A stretch of 20,771 nucleotides of DNA from JANNAT01 sp031384605 (GTDB lineage Bacteria; Pseudomonadota; Alphaproteobacteria; Rhodobacterales; Rhodobacteraceae), in the NCBI GenBank assembly GCA_031384605.1, contig JANNAT010000042.1, positions 1 through 20,771 on the forward strand. Direction: 5' to 3'. The notes below the pieces were generated by a model, which worked only from the letters and a program-made list of their open reading frames with translations, searched no databases and was not told the DNA's origin. The first letter of the stretch is position 1. Every line of letters starts with the position of its first letter. The position numbers were made by a program, and so were the translations under genes. Positions 1 through 7,445 of the stretch are shown here, piece after piece.

Positions 1-1853
1 CCGTCATGCCGCCCGAACAGGTGTCGTCCGAGCAGATCGAAGATGTCATGTCGATGCTGTCCGAAATGGGCATCAACGTCATCGAGGACGAAGAAATCGA
101 AGAAGGTGCGGAGCCTTTGGGCGAGTTGGTGGAAACCAACACCGGCACGCGCGACGTTGCCGTCGTCACCACCACGACCGAGGCGCTGGACCGCACTGAC
201 GATCCGGTGCGGATGTATCTGCGCGAAATGGGCTCCGTCGAACTGCTCTCGCGTGAGGGCGAAATCGCCATCGCCAAGCGGATCGAAGCCGGCCGCAACA
301 CCATGATCGCCGGGCTTTGCGAAAGCCCGCTGACCTTTCAAGCGATCATCATCTGGCGCGACGAACTTCTGTCCGAGGACATTCTGCTGCGCGACGTGAT
401 CGACCTGGAAGCCACCTTTGGCCGCAGTCTTGACGGCGAAGAGGGCATTGTCGGTCCCGATCTTGAGGGCGTTGATATCGAAGGCGCCGCCGCCCCGCGC
501 CGGTCATCCGAACCGGAAATCGACGCCGACGGCAACCCGATCATGGCCGCCGATGACGATGACGAAGATGACGACGGACAGTCGATGTCTTTGGCCGCGA
601 TGGAGGCTGCGCTTAAGCCCAAGGTCTTGGAAACACTGGACCTTATCGCGCGCGACTATACCAAGCTGGCCGAAATGCAAGACGCCCGCATGTCAGCCAC
701 CCTGTCGGAAAAGTCGAATTTCTCGGCCGCCGAAGAAGCCGCCTATCAGAAACTGCGCAGCGAAATCGTGGTTCTGGTCAACGAATTGCACCTGCACAAC
801 AACCGCATCGACGCGCTGATTGACCAGCTTTACGGCATCAACAAGCGCATCATGGCGATCAATTCCGGCATGGTGAAACTGGCCGACGCCGCCCGCATCA
901 ACCGCCGCGAATTCATCGACGAATATCAAGGGTACGAACTGGACCCGACTTGGCTGGACCGTATGGCCGCCAAACCGGGGCGCGGCTGGCAGGGGCTGAT
1001 CGACAAATCCCGCGCCGCAATCGAAGATTTGCGGGCTGAAATGGCGCAGGTCGGCCAGTACGTCGGGGTCGACATTTCCGAATTCCGCCGCATCGTCAAT
1101 CAGGTGCAAAAAGGCGAAAAAGAAGCACGTCAGGCCAAAAAGGAAATGGTCGAGGCGAATTTGCGTCTGGTGATTTCGATTGCCAAAAAATACACCAACC
1201 GCGGCCTGCAATTCCTTGATCTTATTCAGGAAGGCAATATCGGCCTGATGAAGGCCGTCGATAAATTCGAATACCGCCGCGGTTATAAATTCTCGACCTA
1301 TGCGACCTGGTGGATCCGTCAGGCGATTACGCGGTCGATCGCGGATCAGGCCCGCACCATCCGAATTCCGGTTCATATGATTGAGACGATCAACAAACTG
1401 GTCCGCACCGGGCGGCAGATGCTGCACGAAATCGGCCGCGAACCGACGCCCGAAGAACTGGCCGAAAAGCTGCAAATGCCGCTGGAAAAGGTCCGCAAGG
1501 TGATGAAGATCGCCAAGGAACCGATCAGCCTTGAAACCCCGATTGGCGACGAGGAGGACAGCCAGCTTGGCGACTTCATCGAGGACAAGAACGCGATATT
1601 GCCGCTGGATTCAGCGATTCAGGAGAACCTGAAAGAAACCACGACGCGGGTTCTGGCATCACTGACGCCGCGTGAAGAACGCGTTCTGCGGATGCGGTTT
1701 GGGATTGGGATGAACACCGATCACACGCTGGAAGAGGTGGGGCAGCAGTTTTCAGTCACGCGGGAACGCATCCGGCAGATCGAGGCAAAGGCGCTGCGGA
1801 AGTTGAAACATCCAAGCAGAAGCAGGAAGTTGCGGAGTTTTCTGGATCAGTGA
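1..1853 (+). CDS. rpoD: RNA polymerase primary sigma factor RpoD (sigma-70), 5' end outside the window
   Basis: This is the housekeeping sigma factor that directs RNA polymerase to most promoters. The frame is already open at base 3, and the ATG at base 6 is internal: the text from MPPEQVSSEQIED onward is the end of region 1.1, so roughly 50 or more N-terminal residues lie outside. Counting from that Met, region 1.2 is near residues 66-98 (DPVRMYLREMGS). A long non-conserved insert follows with an acidic run (ADDDDEDDDG). Region 2 lies around 385-460 (EANLRLVISIAKKYTNRGLQ, then the -10 reading YATWWIRQAI stretch). Region 3 follows, and region 4 with its helix-turn-helix closes the protein (TLEEVGQQF, VTRERIRQIEAKALRKL). 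The long acidic insert is normal for alphaproteobacterial RpoD. It converges with the minus-strand crotonase gene. I see no strong terminator right after the stop. The identification is secure. Confidence 0.98.
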   Translation, partial: VMPPEQVSSEQIEDVMSMLSEMGINVIEDEEIEEGAEPLGELVETNTGTRDVAVVTTTTEALDRTDDPVRMYLREMGSVELLSREGEIAIAKRIEAGRNTMIAGLCESPLTFQAIIIWRDELLSEDILLRDVIDLEATFGRSLDGEEGIVGPDLEGVDIEGAAAPRRSSEPEIDADGNPIMAADDDDEDDDGQSMSLAAMEAALKPKVLETLDLIARDYTKLAEMQDARMSATLSEKSNFSAAEEAAYQKLRSEIVVLVNELHLHNNRIDALIDQLYGINKRIMAINSGMVKLADAARINRREFIDEYQGYELDPTWLDRMAAKPGRGWQGLIDKSRAAIEDLRAEMAQVGQYVGVDISEFRRIVNQVQKGEKEARQAKKEMVEANLRLVISIAKKYTNRGLQFLDLIQEGNIGLMKAVDKFEYRRGYKFSTYATWWIRQAITRSIADQARTIRIPVHMIETINKLVRTGRQMLHEIGREPTPEELAEKLQMPLEKVRKVMKIAKEPISLETPIGDEEDSQLGDFIEDKNAILPLDSAIQENLKETTTRVLASLTPREERVLRMRFGIGMNTDHTLEEVGQQFSVTRERIRQIEAKALRKLKHPSRSRKLRSFLDQ

Positions 1854-2002
1854 GGGCGCTGGATCATTAGGAAAAACAGGCCAACGATCAGCAGGATCTG
1901 CACGGGTGTAACTTTCTTACGCCCACCAACCGAAGATGCTGCAACAGCGACACGCGCGCTGCGCAGCGGCGTTCAGGCGTCTGTTGGCAAAGTGCAGTCC
2001 TG
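1847..2002 (-). pseudogene. possible remnant of a small single-pass membrane protein
   Basis: On the minus strand a frame without ATG, GTG or TTG before its hydrophobic part reads toward the rpoD stop, ending GGRKKVTPVQILLIVGLFF then LMIQRPH and a stop that overlaps the last codons of rpoD. The basic stretch followed by about 16 hydrophobic residues looks like a membrane anchor with positive-inside topology. Without a start codon it is either a 3' remnant or chance. Between it and the crotonase stop is a weak hairpin GGGCG-CAA-CGCCC (2019-2031). Confidence 0.2.
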
Positions 2003-2032
2003 ATCAGCGGCGGCAGAAGGGCGCAACGCCCC

Positions 2033-2839
2033 TCACCCCCCCGGCTTGATCCGTGCGGCGGATTTATCGGCAAAGGCGGCCAGCCTTGCGCGGGCTTCGG
2101 GTTGGGTGTTGACCACGCCCGCGATCACCGCTTCGGCATACGAGGCGTCCAGCGCGGACATATTGCCCAAATGGCTGATCGCCGAGCAGATGGCGAAATT
2201 CGACAGCGGCAGGTTTTGCGCCGCCGCCCGCGCCAGCACCAGCGCCTTGTCCAAGCTGGAGCCTTCGACCAGATATTGTGCCAACCCCAGATCAACCGCC
2301 GCCTGTCCCTGATGCACCCGCCCGGTCAGCATCATGTCGATCATCCGGGCGCGGCCCACCAGATTTGTCACCCGAATGGTGGCGCCCCCGCCGGTAAACA
2401 GCCCGCGCTGGCCTTCGGGCAGGGCAAAATAAGTGCCGGCGTCGGCCACGCGGATATGGGCCGACGCCGCCAGTTCCAGACCGCCGCCGACCACCGCGCC
2501 TTTCAGCGCCGCGATGATCGGCACTCCGCCATATTCCATTTTGTTGAACGCCTCGTGCCAGCGCAGGCACAAATGCATGAAATCGGCTGGGCTGCGGTTG
2601 GCGGTGTGATGTTCCACCAGATCAAGCCCGGCACAGAAATGATCGCCGTTTGCCGTCAGAACCACCGCCCGCACGCCCGCACGCGGCGCTGTGGAGAATA
2701 CCGAAATCAGGTCTTCGATGGATGCGGCATTCAGCGCGTTGCGCTTGTCGGGGCGGTTCAGGGTGACGATCAGCACGCCGTCGCCCTGTAAATCAAGCGT
2801 CAGATGGGTGACATCCAAAGCCATGATATCAATGGTCAT
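2033..2839 (-). CDS. enoyl-CoA hydratase/isomerase (crotonase) family protein
   Basis: A 268-residue crotonase-superfamily protein, normal length for a hydratase. Oxyanion-hole elements are visible at residues 67-72 (HFCAGL) and 115-123 (AVVGGGLEL). Both glutamates used by enoyl-CoA hydratases for water addition are present, at 122 (GGGLEL) and 142 (LPEGQ), so hydratase or hydratase/lyase activity is plausible. It lies 21 bp downstream of acuI on the same strand, so the two are probably co-transcribed. Substrates suggested by that partner are short unsaturated acyl-CoAs such as acryloyl-CoA or methylthioacryloyl-CoA, but a hydroxycinnamoyl-CoA hydratase/lyase role cannot be excluded. The first ATG (2839) is chosen because AAGGAA lies directly upstream; a second ATG at 2824 lacks a good ribosome-binding site. 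Family assignment is firm, substrate is not. Confidence 0.9.
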   Translation of the reverse strand: MTIDIMALDVTHLTLDLQGDGVLIVTLNRPDKRNALNAASIEDLISVFSTAPRAGVRAVVLTANGDHFCAGLDLVEHHTANRSPADFMHLCLRWHEAFNKMEYGGVPIIAALKGAVVGGGLELAASAHIRVADAGTYFALPEGQRGLFTGGGATIRVTNLVGRARMIDMMLTGRVHQGQAAVDLGLAQYLVEGSSLDKALVLARAAAQNLPLSNFAICSAISHLGNMSALDASYAEAVIAGVVNTQPEARARLAAFADKSAARIKPGG

Positions 2840-2860
2840 TTCCTTGCTTCCCCTCCAGTG

Positions 2861-3853
2861 TCAGGCGTTGACATCCACCACGATCCGGCCCCGGGTTTTG
2901 CCCGCCAGAATATCGACGCCCAAAGCGGGCACCGCAGCCAGCGGTGCAACCGTGATCATGGCATCCAACACATCTTGCGGCAGGTCTGTGACAATCCGGT
3001 TCCACGCGGCAACCCGGTTGTCATAGGGCTGCAGCACCGAATCAATGCCCAGCAAGTTTACCCCGCGCAGCAAAAACGGAATAACCGAGCCGGGAAAAGT
3101 CGCCCCCCCCGCCAGACCCACAGCCGCGACCGACGCGCGCAATTGCATCTGCCCCAGCACCCGCGCCAACATCTCGCCGCCCACAGCATCAATGCAGCCC
3201 GCCCAAATCTCAGACTCCAGCGGGCGTTTGATGGCTTGGTTGATCTGGTCGCGCGCGATGATCTCGCTGGCCCCCAAAGACTGCAGATAACCGGCTTGCT
3301 CGGCGCGGCCGGTCACGGCGGTAACGCGGTAACCAAGATGGGCCAGAATTGCGATGCTGGCCGATCCGACACCGCCTGCACCACCGGTGACCAGAACCGG
3401 GCCGTTATCTGGGGTAAGTCCTTGTTTTTCCAATGCGATCACCGCCAGCATTGCCGTAAGTCCCGCCGTGCCCACCCCCATTGCGCGCTGCGCCGTCAGG
3501 CCCTTTGGCAAGGGCACCAGCCAATCGGCCTGCACCCGCGCCATTTGCGAAAATCCGCCCCAATGCGTCTCGCCCACGCGCCAGCCGGTCAAAACCACGG
3601 CGTCGCCGGGGCGGTATCGCGGATCGCTGGATGTTTGCACCCGGCCTGCAAAATCAATGCCCGGCACATGCGGATAGCTGCGCACCATGCCGCCGCCCGC
3701 GCCAAGGCACAGACCATCTTTGTAATTGAGGGTGGAATAGTCGATTGCCACCAAAACCTCGCCCGGCGGCAGATCGCCAAGGCTCAGCGATTTGATGGCG
3801 GCTTTGGTGGTGCCATCGGCGGCTTTGTCGACAACGATTGCGTTAAAATCCAT
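2861..3853 (-). CDS. acuI: acryloyl-CoA reductase (NADPH), AcuI/YhdH family
   Basis: A zinc-independent medium-chain dehydrogenase/reductase of 330 residues, the usual AcuI length. It reduces toxic acryloyl-CoA to propionyl-CoA in the cytoplasm, a step in DMSP/acrylate and 3-hydroxypropionate metabolism. Family marks are the N-terminal MDFNAIVVDK start, the GroES-like domain with YSTLNYKDGL (40-49), the characteristic LTGWRVGETHWGG (88-100), the nucleotide-binding loop TGGAGGVGS (156-164) and LGIDSVLQPYDNR (268-280). The same frame stays open upstream to 4063, but that extension is low-complexity and unlike the family, so the start is set at 3853. A weak AAGG lies about 12 nt upstream. It is the first gene of a two-gene unit with the crotonase. 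Other YhdH-type quinone reductases are the main alternative. Confidence 0.9.
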   Translation of the reverse strand: MDFNAIVVDKAADGTTKAAIKSLSLGDLPPGEVLVAIDYSTLNYKDGLCLGAGGGMVRSYPHVPGIDFAGRVQTSSDPRYRPGDAVVLTGWRVGETHWGGFSQMARVQADWLVPLPKGLTAQRAMGVGTAGLTAMLAVIALEKQGLTPDNGPVLVTGGAGGVGSASIAILAHLGYRVTAVTGRAEQAGYLQSLGASEIIARDQINQAIKRPLESEIWAGCIDAVGGEMLARVLGQMQLRASVAAVGLAGGATFPGSVIPFLLRGVNLLGIDSVLQPYDNRVAAWNRIVTDLPQDVLDAMITVAPLAAVPALGVDILAGKTRGRIVVDVNA

Positions 3854-4247
3854 GGGGGTCTGCGCCTTTGTGACAGCGGTGCGGGATTCAGAAGCGGGCA
3901 AGATCAGAAAACAGGAATTGGGAAATTTTGCCAGAGGTGGTTTTGGGTGGGGCGGCGCGCGCGGGTTTATTTGGGATAACCAAAGGGCCGGATGCCCGTG
4001 GATTGCATGCGGGCCCGGCAATGCGGGGGGCGCGTCCCCCGTGCGGTGGGTGCGCCTGCGCACACGCAGATCGCGGGCAAGTTTGGCCTGTCGCCACAGA
4101 CAGAAACCCTGCGGCCGGCGTCACTGACCTGCAGTTACGCCAAGTCCTGCGCGCATGGGGCAGCCGGACCAAAGCTGATCCCGGCCACCATCGCCGTTCG
4201 CTAAAATCAGGTAGACGCCGGACAAGCATCGCTTCTATGGTCCGGCG
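3854..4247. other. 394-bp intergenic region between divergent acuI and HAD genes
   Basis: No convincing gene is seen on either strand; open frames here are GC-driven and lack family resemblance. The stretch must carry promoters for both divergent units, but I cannot name a confident -35/-10 pair. Visible structures are a perfect 6-bp hairpin CGGGGG/CCCCCG at 4024-4041 without a following T-run, a small dyad TTTGGgataaCCAAA at 3970-3984, and an 8-bp inverted repeat ending at the HAD start codon. Confidence 0.6.
4216..4247 (+). promoter_or_regulatory. 8-bp inverted repeat ending at the HAD start codon
   Basis: CGCCGGAC at 4216-4223 and GTCCGGCG at 4240-4247 form perfect arms separated by 16 nt; the next base starts the ATG at 4248. 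In RNA this would place the translation initiation region of the HAD gene in or beside a stem. No purine-rich ribosome-binding site is evident for this gene. The dyad is seen; a regulatory role is inferred. Confidence 0.4.
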
Positions 4248-4934
4248 ATGATGCAGATAGATTTGGTGATCTTTGATTGTGACGGGGTGTTGATTGACAG
4301 CGAGGTCATCAGTGCCGCCATGCTGATTTCCGAGTTGGCGCAATACGGGGTGCAGATTGATCTGGAATTTGTCAGCCGGCAGTTTCTGGGCCGCAGTTAC
4401 CCGGTGGTGATCAAAGAGGTGCGCGAAACCTTTGGCATCACCTTGCCTGATCATTTTGAAGCCGATTATCGCGCGCGGCTGCTGGCGGCGTTTGAGCGGG
4501 ACTTGAAGATCATGCCGGGCATCACGGATGTGCTGGCCCGCTTGGCGGTGCAGCATTGTGTCGCGACATCGTCCAGCCCGGAACGCGTGGCAAAGTCATT
4601 AACTTTGGCGGGGCTGCAGACTGCGTTCGGGCCGTCGGTGTTCACGGCCACAATGGTGGCGCACGGCAAGCCGGCACCGGACCTGTTCTTGTTTACAGCC
4701 GCGCAGATGGGTGTTGATCCGGCGTGCTGTCTGGTCATCGAAGACAGTCTGAACGGCGTGCGCGCAGGGTTGGCTGCGGGCATGCAGGTTTGGCGATTTA
4801 CCGGCGGCAGTCATTTGCGCGGACTAGACCTAAGCGCGCCGCCCGACGCCACGGCGCACCGACAATTTGATACTTTTGCAGCTTTCTTTGATGGCTATCC
4901 CGAACTGGCCGCATTGCAGGGACAAACGCCATGA
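4248..4934 (+). CDS. HAD-superfamily phosphatase (subfamily IA, phosphoglycolate phosphatase/beta-phosphoglucomutase-like)
   Basis: A 228-residue haloacid-dehalogenase-type hydrolase. All four motifs are present: motif I FDCDGVLIDSE with nucleophile D10 and acid/base D12, motif II ATSSS (106-110), motif III lysine K141 (GKPAPD), and motif IV VIEDSLNGV with E165 and D166. A helical cap domain sits between motif I and II. Such enzymes remove phosphate from small sugar or polyol phosphates. The stop overlaps the start of the SorC-type regulator (ATGA, 4931-4934), which suggests translational coupling and a role in the same hexitol pathway, for example clearing sugar phosphates; the substrate cannot be read from sequence. 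There are two adjacent ATGs (4248 and 4251) and either could be used. No clear Shine-Dalgarno sequence is visible. Confidence 0.88.
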   Translation: MMQIDLVIFDCDGVLIDSEVISAAMLISELAQYGVQIDLEFVSRQFLGRSYPVVIKEVRETFGITLPDHFEADYRARLLAAFERDLKIMPGITDVLARLAVQHCVATSSSPERVAKSLTLAGLQTAFGPSVFTATMVAHGKPAPDLFLFTAAQMGVDPACCLVIEDSLNGVRAGLAAGMQVWRFTGGSHLRGLDLSAPPDATAHRQFDTFAAFFDGYPELAALQGQTP

Positions 4935-5896
4935 TCGACAAACCCGACACCGATGCCACGCCACTGGATGACGCCGCCCGCGCAGGGTGGCTGTATTATG
5001 TGGGCGGGCTGACCCAAGATCAGATCGCACGCGAGTTGGGGGTTTCACGCCAACGCGCGCAGCGTCTGGTCAGCCGGGCGATGGCCGAACGGCTGATCCA
5101 TGTGCGGCTGGAACACCGGGTATCGGCCTGTCTGGACCTTGAGGCTGCGATGACCCGCCGGTTCGGCCTGCGGTTGTGCCGGGTGGCCCCCAGTCTGGGG
5201 GTGGATATTGATCCGTTGCCCAGCATCGCCCCCACGGCTGCGGCAGAAATTGAACGGGTGTTGCGCACGACGGAACCTTTGGTCATTGCCCTTGGCACCG
5301 GGCGGACCCTGCGCGCGACGGTCGAAGAAATGACGTCAATGGAGTGTGAGCAGCACCGCATCGTGTCGTTGAACGGCAACATCTCGCCGGACGGGTCTGC
5401 CAGTTATTACGACGTGATCATGCGCATCGCCGACCGCGTGCGCGCGCCACATTATCCGATGCCGATGCCGGTTATTGCGCAAAGCCCTGAAGAGCGTGAT
5501 TTGTTCCATTCGCTGAAACCGATCCAGTCGGTGCTGCGGCTGGCGCGGATGGCGGATGTCACCTTTGTGGGCGTGGGCCAGATGGGCAATGACGCGCCGT
5601 TGTTGAAAGACCGCTTCATCACACCCGAGGAATTGTTGGAGATGCAGGCGCAGGGGGCGGCGGGCGAAGTGGCCGGTTGGGTATACGATTCGAACGGCCA
5701 CTATCTTGAAACCAGCGTCAATCAGCGCGTGGCAGGCGTGCGCGTCGCCGCCGAAGAGGGCCGCATGGCCATCGCCATCGCCGGTGGGCCCGGCAAGTTG
5801 GTGGCCCTGATTGCCGGGTTGAAGGGCCGCATTTTCAACGGCTTGATTACGGATGAGCTGACCGCCCGTAAGCTGCTTGCCGCCTCTCTTAAATAA
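4931..5896 (+). CDS. SorC/DeoR-family sugar-binding transcriptional regulator of the polyol operon
   Basis: A 321-residue regulator. The N-terminal helix-turn-helix spans about residues 20-58 (WLYYVGGLTQDQIARELGVS, then QRAQRLVSRA). The rest is the SorC-type sugar-phosphate-sensing domain, recognisable by ALGTGRTLRATV, SLNGNISPDGSASYYDV, FVGVGQMGNDAPLL and the C-terminal AIAGGPGKLVALIAGLKGR and LITDELTARKLL. It is coupled by ATGA overlap to the HAD gene and lies just upstream of the smo transporter and dehydrogenase genes, so it most likely senses a polyol or derived ketose (phosphate) and controls that operon, possibly through the dyad at 5964-5983. Whether it activates or represses cannot be told from sequence. 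Family assignment is strong; the ligand is inferred from context. Confidence 0.92.
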   Translation: MIDKPDTDATPLDDAARAGWLYYVGGLTQDQIARELGVSRQRAQRLVSRAMAERLIHVRLEHRVSACLDLEAAMTRRFGLRLCRVAPSLGVDIDPLPSIAPTAAAEIERVLRTTEPLVIALGTGRTLRATVEEMTSMECEQHRIVSLNGNISPDGSASYYDVIMRIADRVRAPHYPMPMPVIAQSPEERDLFHSLKPIQSVLRLARMADVTFVGVGQMGNDAPLLKDRFITPEELLEMQAQGAAGEVAGWVYDSNGHYLETSVNQRVAGVRVAAEEGRMAIAIAGGPGKLVALIAGLKGRIFNGLITDELTARKLLAASLK

Positions 5897-5923
5897 AACC
5901 TGCCAAAGTGTCGCACAAGACCG

Positions 5924-5995
5924 TTGACAGACTCATCGCCATTTGTGAGTAATTGCCCACTAATTGATTTAATGCTCAATCAAGGGCACAGGGAG
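5924..5995 (+). promoter_or_regulatory. candidate smo promoter and operator region
   Basis: Between the regulator and smoE lie a consensus -35 box TTGACA (5924-5929) and an AT-rich stretch with TAATTG twice, 11 bp apart (5950-5955, 5961-5966). There is also a perfect 6-bp dyad TTGATTtaatgctcAATCAA at 5964-5983. No clean -10 exists at 17 nt from the -35; gagtaa or agtaat are the nearest. The dyad is a candidate binding site for the adjacent SorC-type regulator. GGGAGGAAA directly before the smoE ATG is a strong ribosome-binding site. The function is inferred. Confidence 0.5.
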
Positions 5996-6002
5996 GAAAC
6001 TG

Positions 6003-7316
6003 ATGACTTATCGTGTTCGCGCGCTTCTTGGCGCGTGCGCAGTGGCAGCGCTATCGACTGCCGCCATTGCCGAAACCACCATCACCGTCGCAACCGTCAA
6101 CAACGGCGACATGGTCCGTATGCAAGGGCTGATGGACGATTTTTATGCCAAAAATCCCGACATCAAAGTTGAATGGGTGACCTTGGAAGAAAACGTTCTT
6201 CGCCAGAACGTTACGGCTGATATCGCCACCGGTGGCGGCCAGTATGACGTCGTGACAATTGGCACTTACGAAGTGCCGATCTGGGGCAAGCAAGGCTGGC
6301 TTGAAAGCCTGAACGATCTGCCCGCCGACTATGACGTGGACGATCTTCTGCCCGCCATCCGTGGCGGCCTGACCGTTGACGGCAATCTTTATGCCTCGCC
6401 CTTCTATGGCGAATCGTCGTTTGTAAACTACCGCAAGGATCTGGCTGAAAAGGCCGGGATCACCATTCCGGATGCGCCAACCTGGACTGACATCAAAGCT
6501 GCAGCAGCCGCGATGACCGATGCCGATGCTGGCATCTATGGCATCTGCCTGCGTGGCAAGGCCGGCTGGGGCGAGAACATGGCGTTCCTGACCTCGATGG
6601 CCAACTCTTATGGTGCGCGCTGGTTTGATGAAAACTGGAAGCCTCAGTTCGACAGCCCGGAATGGAAGGCCGTGTTGACCGACTATGTCGAACTGCTGAC
6701 CAAATACGGCCCACCCGGTGCGTCGAACAACGGCTATAACGAAAACCTGACACTGTCGTTGCAGGGTAAATGCGCGATGCGCATGGATGCCACCGTATCG
6801 GCCGGCTCGCTGGTTGATCCAAAGCAGTCCGAGTTCGCGGATCAGGTCGGCTTTGCTTTGGCCCCCGATATGGGTCTTGGCAAGCGGGCAAACTGGCTTT
6901 GGGCGTGGTCGTTGGCCATCCCAGCGTCGTCTGATGCCAAAGAAGCCTCTAAGGCATTCGTGAACTGGGCAACCAACAAGGACTATATCGCGCTGGTTGC
7001 GTCCAAAGAAGGTTGGGCAGCAGCCCCTCCGGGAACGCGTACTTCGCTTTACGCCAACCCGGAATATGCAGCACTGTCCTTTGCAAAGCTGACGATCGAC
7101 TCGATTAACGCCGCTGACCCGACCAACCCGACTGTAAAGCCGGTGCCTTATGTTGGTGTGCAGTTCGCAGCGATCCCCGAGTTTGCGGGTCTTGCAACCA
7201 GCGTCGGCGAAATCTTCTCGGCTGCCTTGGCCGGTCAGAAAACCGTTGATGATGCGCTTGCCGAAGCCCAGGCTTTGGCGACCGAGGAAATGACCTCGGC
7301 TGGCTACATCAAGTAA
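6003..7316 (+). CDS. smoE: polyol ABC transporter, periplasmic solute-binding protein (SmoE)
   Basis: A 437-residue family 1 extracellular solute-binding protein (MalE type). It begins with a Sec signal peptide; predicted cleavage is after AIA at residue 23, and there is no lipobox cysteine, so it is probably a soluble periplasmic protein. Mature-protein stretches such as TVATVNNGDMVRMQGLMDDF, ATGGGQYDVVTIGTYEVP and PFYGESSFVNYRKD are typical of the sorbitol/mannitol binding proteins. It captures hexitols for the SmoFG permease. It has a very strong ribosome-binding site (GGGAGG) and is followed by a stable hairpin, both of which fit high expression relative to the membrane components. The family and order smoE-F-G-K-S-mtlK match the Rhodobacter sphaeroides polyol operon as I know it. 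Confidence 0.93.
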   Translation: MTYRVRALLGACAVAALSTAAIAETTITVATVNNGDMVRMQGLMDDFYAKNPDIKVEWVTLEENVLRQNVTADIATGGGQYDVVTIGTYEVPIWGKQGWLESLNDLPADYDVDDLLPAIRGGLTVDGNLYASPFYGESSFVNYRKDLAEKAGITIPDAPTWTDIKAAAAAMTDADAGIYGICLRGKAGWGENMAFLTSMANSYGARWFDENWKPQFDSPEWKAVLTDYVELLTKYGPPGASNNGYNENLTLSLQGKCAMRMDATVSAGSLVDPKQSEFADQVGFALAPDMGLGKRANWLWAWSLAIPASSDAKEASKAFVNWATNKDYIALVASKEGWAAAPPGTRTSLYANPEYAALSFAKLTIDSINAADPTNPTVKPVPYVGVQFAAIPEFAGLATSVGEIFSAALAGQKTVDDALAEAQALATEEMTSAGYIK

Positions 7317-7321
7317 GCGCG

Positions 7322-7356
7322 AAACCCGGCCTGTAACAGGGCCGGGTTTTCTCTTG
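7322..7356 (+). terminator. intra-operon hairpin after smoE (attenuator-like terminator)
   Basis: AAACCCGGCC (7322-7331) and GGCCGGGTTT (7340-7349) form a perfect 10-bp stem with an 8-nt loop, followed by a short pyrimidine tract (TCTCTT). It begins five bases after the smoE stop. The permease genes continue on the same strand, so it probably causes partial termination and protects the smoE 3' end from decay, which is common after binding-protein genes. Confidence 0.85.
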
Positions 7357-7445
7357 TCCCCCCCAATCTTCCAAGGTGCGGGGCATCCCGGCCCGGCTTT
7401 GGCCCTGGCATCATACCCAGACTCACATGAGAATCGGAGACACCC

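Noticed and set aside
508..600. Acidic run in RpoD considered as an unusual insertion
   Set aside because: A long acidic non-conserved region between regions 1.2 and 2 is normal in proteobacterial primary sigma factors.
693..1475. A 260-codon minus-strand frame opposite rpoD
   Set aside because: It is the mirror of the conserved sigma-factor regions and has no recognisable domain or ribosome-binding site.
4024..4041. Hairpin CGGGGG/CCCCCG considered as a terminator
   Set aside because: No T-run follows on either strand and neither flanking gene ends there; it is in a divergent promoter region.
3854..4063. Upstream in-frame extension of acuI by 70 codons
   Set aside because: It is proline/arginine-rich and unlike the family, whose members begin at the MDFNAIVV Met; the shorter start gives the normal length.
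3854..4247. Search for a tRNA or small RNA gene in the largest gap
   Set aside because: No cloverleaf, TTC-loop (GGTTCRA) or CCA end, and no promoter-terminator pair could be seen.
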